A stretch of DNA of 36,518 nt, taken from the NCBI GenBank assembly GCA_013425405.1, contig JACCLF010000013.1:1-36518 (forward strand), read 5' to 3'. This document shows positions 7,738-14,203 of this stretch, piece by piece. The DNA is from Microcaldota archaeon. GTDB taxonomy: Archaea > Micrarchaeota > Micrarchaeia > Burarchaeales > Fermentimicrarchaeaceae. The position numbers and the translations under genes were made by a program. The notes under the pieces are model-generated. The model was not told the DNA's origin. It was given only the letters and a program-made list of their open reading frames with translations, and made no database searches. How positions within the stretch are numbered: the stretch's first letter is position 1; each line of letters starts with the position of its first letter.

Positions 7738-8562
7738 ATGCCAGCAATAACTATAGGAATAAATGACAAGACAGTTGCGGCTACTACGCTTGGCATCGCA
7801 TTTCTATCCATACTGCTAGCCTTCCAAGCGCGTGGATTAGGCGTGCTCCAAATAGCAATAGTGGCAATAGGAATTCTATCCTTGTTGCTAGATGCTGTTG
7901 TCTACAAGGTTGGTTTTATTATCCTACCTTTCATAACCAGGATTCTAAAAGTCAGGGAGATAAGAACCGGAGGCTTCGAAATTCCACCTTCCCAGGACGT
8001 CATACTCAAAAACGTTGGCGGCGTCTACTACGCAATACAATTTATGTACGCACGTCTATATGAATCTGCAAGCGTTGGTGTCCAGGATGAACAGTCCTCC
8101 TACATGGACCTGTGGGAGAGAGCAGTTGCAAGCGTGTACTTTCCATTCAAGTTCTGCGTGCTCACCTTCTTGGAGGATATCCTGAAATTCAGGGAAGATG
8201 TTGAAACGAGAAGAGCTGCGGCCCAGTTGAGGCTTGGAAGGGAGAGGGAGAAGCCGCGTCCCGATGCAATAACCATAGACAAATGGGAGAGGGAAGTTGC
8301 CAAGCAGAATGAGTTGCTCGCTAGGCTCTCGGCAGGTGAGAAACCATTGGGCACTTTGATGTACATTACAACCCTCGCAATTGGAGTTAGCCCTGATGCT
8401 GCCACGGCTATTGTGAAAGGGCAGGCAAATGAGCTGAAAGCGACTTTCTCCAATGCGCTCAATGTGGAAATACTTGAATTGAAAGGGGAGGACATGAAGA
8501 GATGTTTTGACTGGGAAATTGCATTCCCCTCAACACTTAAAGATTTAAAAGGCTCGATATAA
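7738..8562 (+). CDS. Two-TM protein with cytoplasmic domain, VirB3/VirB4-N-like candidate (copy 2)
   Basis: This 274-residue paralog of the preceding gene starts immediately after its TAG stop. It has two N-terminal hydrophobic helices (about 14-33 and 36-60), then a soluble domain with YYAIQFMYARLYES, LWERAVASV, QLRLGREREKP and the ending GEDMKRCFDWE. The two copies align along their whole length but differ in about half of their residues by eye, so the duplication is old and both copies have been kept. A hetero-oligomer is plausible. The position directly before the VirB4-type ATPase is the position expected for VirB3/VirB4-N functions, which is the basis of the tentative role. Confidence 0.5.
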   Translation: MPAITIGINDKTVAATTLGIAFLSILLAFQARGLGVLQIAIVAIGILSLLLDAVVYKVGFIILPFITRILKVREIRTGGFEIPPSQDVILKNVGGVYYAIQFMYARLYESASVGVQDEQSSYMDLWERAVASVYFPFKFCVLTFLEDILKFREDVETRRAAAQLRLGREREKPRPDAITIDKWEREVAKQNELLARLSAGEKPLGTLMYITTLAIGVSPDAATAIVKGQANELKATFSNALNVEILELKGEDMKRCFDWEIAFPSTLKDLKGSI

Positions 8563-8572
8563 AAGTGTATCC

Positions 8573-10102
8573 ATGGGAGTGTTAAAAATACAATCAATAA
8601 TGAGCAATGAGCTTTCCAAGAGGCCCCTTTTTGTGAGACCCCCAGAGCCACCTGCAGAGTACCTAACCCTTGATCCCTCAAATTCAATCTACGTGGGAAA
8701 AACGAAAATATTTCACGTGCCTTTCAACTGGTCCTACCAGTATCTGACAAATCCACACATATGCATAGTGGGGATAACCGGAGCAGGAAAATCCTACTTC
8801 GTAAAAACCTTCCTGTCTAGGGCTGCATTCGTCTGGGGAAGCAACGCAATAATAATTGACTGGGCTGGCGAGTATAAGGCATGGGTCAAGCAGACAGGAG
8901 GAAGAATCCTATCACTCGGAAAGGGGGATTTCATAAACCTCCTGGACCTTGGAGGGATGAAGCCTCTTGACAGGGTGAAGCAGATTACAAGGACTCTTGA
9001 AATACTGACAGATATAAGCCAGTACCCGGAGCAGAAGAGACTCACCGAGCAGGCTCTCGAGGAAACATATACTGAAGCTGGCTTCAAGCTCAATGAGACT
9101 GAACACAAGGGCTCTGACGGAAAGCCGTTGCCCCCGCCCACGCTGAAGGAAGTGGTGAAGATACTTGAGGATAAGCTTAAGTCAGGCGCCTATGAGTTCC
9201 CGGCAGAACTGGAGAATGCAATATACCGCCTGAAGAACTTCTGCAGGCCTGGTGAGGATTATTTCGCGCAGCAGAGCACTGTAAAGCTGGAGGAGCTTAC
9301 AGACGTTGGGCTGGTGGACATTGACCTGAGCGGGCTTCCAGATGAAGTTATGAGAGGGCTGGCAGGCCTCTTCGTACTCCAATTCCTCAAGGAAAAGATG
9401 AGATCGACCGGATGGTCCGCAACAAAGGGCCTGAGAGTCCTTGTTGTTCTGGATGAAGCATGGAAGATAGCAAAGGATGAAAGGTCCGATGCCATAATGA
9501 TTGTGAGAGAGGGAAGAAAGTACAACTTCGGCCTCATAGTTGCTTCCCAAAACCCCACCGACGTACATGAGGCAATATTCTCCAATGTTGGCACAACATT
9601 CATCATGAGGGTGAAATTCCAGAATTTCCTTAATTACCTACAGGGCTCTCTCAACTTCAGCGATTATATGAGGGGCGAGATAAGCAAATTCGGTGTCGGC
9701 CAGTGCGCAGTGAACATGGCATTCCAAACTAGTACAAAATTCCCGGAAACTTTCCTGCTTGAGAAAATTCATGGCGAAGAGCCCCTTGAGGAATATTTTC
9801 TGGACGTGCAGTCCATACTCACCCAGGCTCAGCTGGCGGATGAGAACATCCCGCAAAACTATGCTTTTGAGAAAAATGAGCTTAAGAACAAGCTTACTGA
9901 GTTTGGCATGGACGACATCCGCGCATCCGAATTGATAAATATGTTCAACAGGAATAACAAGCGCATGGATATAATCAGCTTCGTGGAATTTCTTGAGAAG
10001 AACGACCTTGCAAGGGGCAATATAACCTCCTTCCTGAAGGCGGTTGGAATGGAGGATTCGATGATAATAGACATACTAAACAGAATAGGAGTTGGAGGGT
10101 AA
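8573..10102 (+). CDS. VirB4/CedB/HerA-family ATPase with extra C-terminal helical domain
   Basis: This 509-residue P-loop ATPase is the probable motor of the system. Walker A is GITGAGKS at 67-74. Walker B is LVVLDEAW at 290-297 with Asp294 and Glu295. The motif REGRKYNFGLIVASQN (312-327) carries the arginine and sensor residues typical of VirB4 and HerA proteins. In these families a hexamer drives DNA or pilin movement at the membrane. There is no TM segment and almost no N-terminal domain before the motor, unlike full-length VirB4 (about 800 residues). A separate helical domain (about 430-506) is appended and is repeated as the next gene. A second possible start is ATG 8600, because a TATA-like GATATAAAAG lies at 8556-8565. 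The family is secure; VirB4/CedB is preferred over HerA by context. Confidence 0.85.
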   Translation: MGVLKIQSIMSNELSKRPLFVRPPEPPAEYLTLDPSNSIYVGKTKIFHVPFNWSYQYLTNPHICIVGITGAGKSYFVKTFLSRAAFVWGSNAIIIDWAGEYKAWVKQTGGRILSLGKGDFINLLDLGGMKPLDRVKQITRTLEILTDISQYPEQKRLTEQALEETYTEAGFKLNETEHKGSDGKPLPPPTLKEVVKILEDKLKSGAYEFPAELENAIYRLKNFCRPGEDYFAQQSTVKLEELTDVGLVDIDLSGLPDEVMRGLAGLFVLQFLKEKMRSTGWSATKGLRVLVVLDEAWKIAKDERSDAIMIVREGRKYNFGLIVASQNPTDVHEAIFSNVGTTFIMRVKFQNFLNYLQGSLNFSDYMRGEISKFGVGQCAVNMAFQTSTKFPETFLLEKIHGEEPLEEYFLDVQSILTQAQLADENIPQNYAFEKNELKNKLTEFGMDDIRASELINMFNRNNKRMDIISFVEFLEKNDLARGNITSFLKAVGMEDSMIIDILNRIGVGG

Positions 10103-10104
10103 GG

Positions 10105-10404
10105 ATGGCAAAGTCATATTCCTTTGACAAAAGCGATCTGAGGAAGAAGCTCAAGCTGTTCGGCCTTAGCGATGCGCATCTTGAGGAGATAATGACACTC
10201 TTTGACAAGAAGAACAAGCGCATGGAAGTGATTGCGTTTGTGCTCAACTTGGAGAAGTTTGGTGTCACAAGGGCGCAGATTTCCAATTTCCTTAAAGACC
10301 TTGGAATAGAGGAAACAACGCTCATGAGCGTGTTCTCACGGGCTGACTTCAAGAAGGCCGGGGTTGATGATAAAAAGGTTCAGGAAGTCGTGCTGAAAGG
10401 ATGA
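10105..10404 (+). CDS. Stand-alone copy of the ATPase C-terminal helical domain
   Basis: The product has 99 residues and starts two bases after the ATPase stop, behind GGAGGGT. Residues 4-80 align with the last 75 residues of the ATPase. YSFDKSDLRKKLKLFGL matches YAFEKNELKNKLTEFGM, NKRMEVIAFVLNLEK matches NKRMDIISFVEFLEK, and ISNFLKDLGIEE matches ITSFLKAVGMED. The similarity extends to DNA, for example AACAAGCGCATGGA in both. The gene thus looks like a tandem duplication of the terminal domain that became a separate cytoplasmic protein. It may bind the same partner as the ATPase tail or pair with that tail to regulate it. No named family is recognised. Confidence 0.75.
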   Translation: MAKSYSFDKSDLRKKLKLFGLSDAHLEEIMTLFDKKNKRMEVIAFVLNLEKFGVTRAQISNFLKDLGIEETTLMSVFSRADFKKAGVDDKKVQEVVLKG

Positions 10405-10408
10405 TGCT

Positions 10409-10762
10409 ATGAAAAAGTCCATCTGCGTAGTTTGCAAGAAGGAGAAGAAGGGAAGAAGAGTTGAGGAGGATCTATACCTAGAGGCCATTAGAAAGATAAA
10501 GACTCGGCTGGGCATTGCCAAGAACAACACGCTTGTGGTATGCGATGATTGCATTCCCAAGGCAAAGGAGAAGAGGCGCAGGTTTGAGAGGACTCTGGCA
10601 ACCTGGGCAATCCTAGCAACTCTGCTGTTCGTGATGCTTGTTGTGATATCCCAGACACTACAGTCTATCTTTTTCAGCCTTGTAGCCGCAGTGGTATTCA
10701 TACTATTCTCGCTTTTATCGTATTTCCCAAGAGTTGAAGAACATGGCAGAAAAAAAGGATGA
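10409..10762 (+). CDS. Small zinc-finger membrane protein
   Basis: The 117-residue product has an N-terminal four-Cys site (C6, C9, C45 and C48, two CxxC pairs), which should bind a zinc ion in the cytoplasm. A basic stretch (KAKEKRRRFER, about 51-61) follows, then two hydrophobic helices (about 64-83 and 85-105). The positive-inside rule places the zinc domain inside the cell. The gene lies four bases after the domain-copy gene and overlaps the next start by 20 bases. No family is recognised. It could anchor or modulate the ATPase at the membrane, which is only a suggestion from context. Confidence 0.7.
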   Translation: MKKSICVVCKKEKKGRRVEEDLYLEAIRKIKTRLGIAKNNTLVVCDDCIPKAKEKRRRFERTLATWAILATLLFVMLVVISQTLQSIFFSLVAAVVFILFSLLSYFPRVEEHGRKKG

Positions 10763-11531
10763 AACAAAGATTGAGAAGACGGAGCAGAAGCCGGTTGATA
10801 AGAAGGAACTCAAGGACGAGGTTCCTGCACCGCAGATTGCGGGCTTCAGACTCCCAGCTAGGAGAATTAAGGACTTGAGCGAGATAACAAGCGCTCTATC
10901 CCTGCTAAGTTCAATCCAGCTGGCCGTAGAACAAGATTACGTGGCTGCATTGAATGTTGAGAGCAGGGACATAAAGAAGAACCCGTATCTATTCTCAACA
11001 GTGTACTTCAGGCCTAGCGAAATAGAGATTGTGTACACGATCGTCCCGGGAATCAGCAAGAGGAAGAGGAGCATAGAAGTGCTCAAGCACTTTCTGAACA
11101 TCCTGACCCTCATAGGGCATAACTACGAAATAGACCACAAGCAGTTCTACCAGATTGTAAGGAATTACCTGACTGAGATAACGGAATTTGCCACATCAAC
11201 ATACGATGAGATATACGCAAAATACGATGTGCTGAACGGCGAATCGCTCTCCTTCCAGAGAAAGATTGAGAATCTCAACGCCTCTCTTGCCAAAGTCACA
11301 AAGGAGACGATAGAGCTTAAAGCAAGAAACGATGAGCTGGTGCTTAGGCTAAAAGAGCTTGAATCAATCTCTGATGATACTCTCAAGGTGAAAATACAGG
11401 AGTGGCTTGAGCTGCATAACAACGAGATAAACATAACAGAGTTCGCCAAGGTATACAACGTTCTGGAATCCCGGGTAGAGCACCTGCTAAATGCAATGGT
11501 CACCCAGGGCAATCTTGAGTACATCGGGTGA
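10743..11531 (+). CDS. Coiled-coil protein with winged-helix-like C-terminus
   Basis: The product has 262 residues from ATG 10743 (MAEKKDE); a TTG nine bases upstream is less likely. Residues 1-30 are Lys/Glu-rich and probably disordered. Residues 40-150 form a mixed domain. About 160-215 is a coiled coil with regular Leu spacing (LNASLAKVTKETIELKARND). The last 45 residues (EWLELHNNEINITEFAKVYN, then LLNAMVTQGNLEYIG) resemble a small winged-helix domain. No signal or TM segment is present, so it is cytoplasmic. It is coupled by overlap to the zinc-finger membrane protein. It may be a cytoplasmic adaptor or DNA-binding component of the transfer machine; no family is recognised. Confidence 0.7.
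   Translation: MAEKKDETKIEKTEQKPVDKKELKDEVPAPQIAGFRLPARRIKDLSEITSALSLLSSIQLAVEQDYVAALNVESRDIKKNPYLFSTVYFRPSEIEIVYTIVPGISKRKRSIEVLKHFLNILTLIGHNYEIDHKQFYQIVRNYLTEITEFATSTYDEIYAKYDVLNGESLSFQRKIENLNASLAKVTKETIELKARNDELVLRLKELESISDDTLKVKIQEWLELHNNEINITEFAKVYNVLESRVEHLLNAMVTQGNLEYIG
11526..11531 (+). promoter_or_regulatory. Shine-Dalgarno site GGGTGA that contains a stop codon
   Basis: The TGA stop (11529-11531) is part of GGGTGA, four bases before ATG 11536. It fixes a 65-residue product rather than an 80-residue one starting inside the upstream gene. Confidence 0.6.
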
Positions 11532-11535
11532 GCCC

Positions 11536-11733
11536 ATGGAACAAACTTCCAACAATGAAATACTAGAATCCCAATTCAAGAAAGAGACTTACCTCTTCGC
11601 TGTAAAAAAGAGGTTCCAGAACACAAAGCACTTCGTCATAAAAAAGAAATACGAGGAGGAGCAGAATCCGCTGGGTGAGAAATTTACTGAGGTGTTCAAG
11701 AAGCTGGGCTGGGTCAAAGAGGGTCAAAGATGA
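11536..11733 (+). CDS. Small basic protein, unknown function
   Basis: The 65-residue product is rich in Lys and Glu and contains the segments KKETYLFAVKKRFQ and KHFVIKKKYEEEQ. There is no TM helix and no recognised motif. It is short but well supported: a proper ribosome site, coupling to the gene before it, and an ATGA overlap with the 802-residue protein after it. The overlap suggests that it is made in proportion to that protein and may bind its cytoplasmic tail, which is inference. Confidence 0.6.
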   Translation: MEQTSNNEILESQFKKETYLFAVKKRFQNTKHFVIKKKYEEEQNPLGEKFTEVFKKLGWVKEGQR

Positions 11734-14138
11734 GGAGGAGAACTATACTCATACTCATCGCGGTTCTTATAATTCTTGGAATCGCCGGCGGCCTTTTTCT
11801 GTACCTCTATTTCCTGCCTCCGCCTCCTCCCCCGTCCATCATGAACTCCAGCGTGGAGCTCAACGTGCTGGATTCTGGAGTACTTGACTACGGCAGCTTG
11901 GCCGGAAGCCTTCCAAGCAAGGTCATATTCCTGCTAACGCGGGTGAATGGAAGAAACATCACAAATGCAAATATAAGTGTCAAGCTTTATGACAGCGAGC
12001 TGCCCCGCGACATATACCTTCTGGACTACTCCAGCCCAGGCTTCCCGGGCTGCACAGAATGTGATGGTCTGCCGGACTTTACGAAATCACTAGAGGCAAC
12101 AATCAAAAAGTATGGGCTGCTGGAAGCCAACTCCACAATCAACCAGATAAAGATAAATCATCTGGACAAGCTGACTCGCCGCTCCATAATAGTGGTGCCA
12201 ACTGGAAAGATACCTGCACAGCTCGTTGGCATGGAAAGCGGTCCGGACCTCAATGATTTGATGAGGAGGGGATTTGTTGTAATATTCCTAGGGCGTGACC
12301 TTGATGAGGCGTTCTACGCGAACGGTTCGGTTGTGCGCATACCTTCGGACCGGCTTACGTCGTACGGAATCAGCTATATACATCGAGATGACCTGTCTAC
12401 CTGCGAGGGATACAGACTTCAGAACCCCAGCTTTGTTGTTTCGGCTAAATTTGAAAATTTGGTAGCATGCTCAATGTCCTATGTGCAGAAAGGAGAGGGG
12501 TATCTCTTCGTTCTCCCCAGAAGCATTGACATAGGGTGGAATGCAAATGGGCAAATCGCCGGAGAAGATGTCGGGCGCCTTATATACGAGATCAGATGGA
12601 AGGACCCGTTAACCACGGGCATGCTGAGCATACTCGCGCAAAGGATCAATGAGTCCAATTCCAACACTTCAATGATATTCATGGCACCTTACGCCAACGA
12701 CTCGGGGTGGACGAGAATATTCGTTAATGCAACTACGCTCAATGGCAGTACCCTATACTTCGTCACGGATAAGAAAATAACCAACCCAGTCAAGGGAAAG
12801 ATAATTCATATACCGCAGGGTGTGGGGGACGACAAAATACTCATAGACTTCCAATTTTCCGAAGATTTCCCGAAATTAAGGGATGTAAACATAAGCGTGG
12901 TTGTATACAAGGACATGCAGCGATTTGAGAAGCAATTCGCCCATTCCATAAAAATCAAGACGGAGTACCTGTTCTCAAGCTACTTCATTGTCGACCTGCC
13001 AATTGGTAACTACACACTCCGGGCTGAGGACGATGACGGTTATGTATACGCGCAGTCGTTCTTGAACGTTCCGCCAATAAATGTAACCATAGCTCCAACA
13101 GTCTGGAGTTCGGAGCCCCAGATTTTCCAATTCTCTGCACTTGTGCCAAAGTACATCATACCGAGAAATTCAATTGAATCTTCTAAATTAGCACCTTTGA
13201 CTTACAGAGTTGCGTACTTAACGATAAACAAAACCCCGGGTAAGAACCTGTTCCCTCCCTACTTGAATGTATCTGGTTCTGATGGAGTATTCTCATTCGC
13301 ACAGAGCCCATCTCTAGATTATGGTCTGTACACATTCAAAGTGAACATAAGCAGGCAGATAATAATAATCAACCAAACCAACTCCAAACCTGCCTCATGG
13401 CTCGACAACCCAATAAATGTCGCCATAATTGTGATAACAATTTTAGTTGCAGTGGTTGCAATCGCATTGAGAAGGCCAGAGAAACCGGTGTATACCCTCG
13501 ATGTCCCCGATTTCCCTCCTCTTGAAAAAGTTGTAGTTCCAATCTCAAAATTCTCTGTGCTCAGTCTGTTCGACTCGGTGAATAAGGAGTATAAGTGGAG
13601 CTTCATGCCGCTCAGCCCCCAGGAGCTTAAGAATGAGATGAGAAGGAAGATAACCTACAAAGGCGTGCCAGTCCTCATAACTGATTACAACTTGGACAAG
13701 ATACTTGAGGAGCTTATAGAGAGCGGCGATGTTGCAAAGGCGCTCAACTTCTACGGCCTCAAGACCTGGGAGACCAAAAGCGGCAGAGATATGCGGTACC
13801 TGGCATTGTTCAGGCTGCTGAGGAACTTCCTCATAAACAATGCAATACCGTTCACAGACTTGAACCAGAGGAAGGACTGCGGTATCCTAGCAACTGTGAA
13901 GGGAGAAGGCTTCTACATCCACATATACACAGATGAAAATACATTAAAAAGGGCGCTTGAGCTCACTGGGGCTGGAAAGAATTTCATAGTATTTGAAAGC
14001 AAGAAGGAGCTGGAGGAGACTGTGAAAAAGCTAGACCTCTCCTACAACTCGCTTGCCGTCATCATCAAATCCGAAATAGGAATAGGGAAACTACAGCTCG
14101 TGCATCCAGGCAATTTCAGTGAGATGCTTGGTAGGTAA
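11730..14138 (+). CDS. Large membrane-spanning protein with ectodomain and cytoplasmic domain
   Basis: The 802-residue product begins within the stop of the preceding gene. It has an N-terminal TM helix (about 5-30), a proline run (LPPPPPPS), a large exterior region (about 37-555) with many N-x-S/T sequons, a second TM helix (NPINVAIIVITILVAVVAIA, about 559-580) and a 220-residue cytoplasmic domain. The ectodomain contains an alpha/beta part around 150-300 (IIVVPTGKIPAQLVG and FVVIFLGRDLDEAF) and later beta-sandwich-like segments. The cytoplasmic part has a helical section (NLDKILEELIESGDVAKAL) and an alpha/beta end. No family is recognised. Its topology would let it join the outer giant protein to the inner motor complex, like a scaffold, but that is inferred only from position. 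Confidence 0.75.
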   Translation: MRRRTILILIAVLIILGIAGGLFLYLYFLPPPPPPSIMNSSVELNVLDSGVLDYGSLAGSLPSKVIFLLTRVNGRNITNANISVKLYDSELPRDIYLLDYSSPGFPGCTECDGLPDFTKSLEATIKKYGLLEANSTINQIKINHLDKLTRRSIIVVPTGKIPAQLVGMESGPDLNDLMRRGFVVIFLGRDLDEAFYANGSVVRIPSDRLTSYGISYIHRDDLSTCEGYRLQNPSFVVSAKFENLVACSMSYVQKGEGYLFVLPRSIDIGWNANGQIAGEDVGRLIYEIRWKDPLTTGMLSILAQRINESNSNTSMIFMAPYANDSGWTRIFVNATTLNGSTLYFVTDKKITNPVKGKIIHIPQGVGDDKILIDFQFSEDFPKLRDVNISVVVYKDMQRFEKQFAHSIKIKTEYLFSSYFIVDLPIGNYTLRAEDDDGYVYAQSFLNVPPINVTIAPTVWSSEPQIFQFSALVPKYIIPRNSIESSKLAPLTYRVAYLTINKTPGKNLFPPYLNVSGSDGVFSFAQSPSLDYGLYTFKVNISRQIIIINQTNSKPASWLDNPINVAIIVITILVAVVAIALRRPEKPVYTLDVPDFPPLEKVVVPISKFSVLSLFDSVNKEYKWSFMPLSPQELKNEMRRKITYKGVPVLITDYNLDKILEELIESGDVAKALNFYGLKTWETKSGRDMRYLALFRLLRNFLINNAIPFTDLNQRKDCGILATVKGEGFYIHIYTDENTLKRALELTGAGKNFIVFESKKELEETVKKLDLSYNSLAVIIKSEIGIGKLQLVHPGNFSEMLGR

Positions 14139-14160
14139 GTTAAAATAATACAATAATTAA

Positions 14161-14203
14161 TATAAGTATATAACACAAATATAACAAAAGTACGTGGTAT
14201 AAT
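14161..14203 (+). promoter_or_regulatory. TATA box and leader of the giant surface protein gene
   Basis: AGTATATAAC at 14165-14174 lies about 30 bases before an expected start site near 14195, followed by GTGGT and ATG 14204. It occupies the only sizeable AT-rich gap between 11536 and 24782, which suggests that the giant gene is separately promoted. Confidence 0.5.

Noticed and set aside
9860-10404. EF-hand reading of the helical domain after the ATPase
   Set aside because: The MFNRNNKRMDIISF region superficially resembles a calcium loop, but the acidic ligand positions and terminal Glu are missing in both copies.
195-14138. Cluster as an archaellum or type IV pilus system
   Set aside because: No class III signal peptide, no GspE/FlaI-type ATPase and no FlaJ/PilC-like platform is present; the motor is of VirB4/HerA type.
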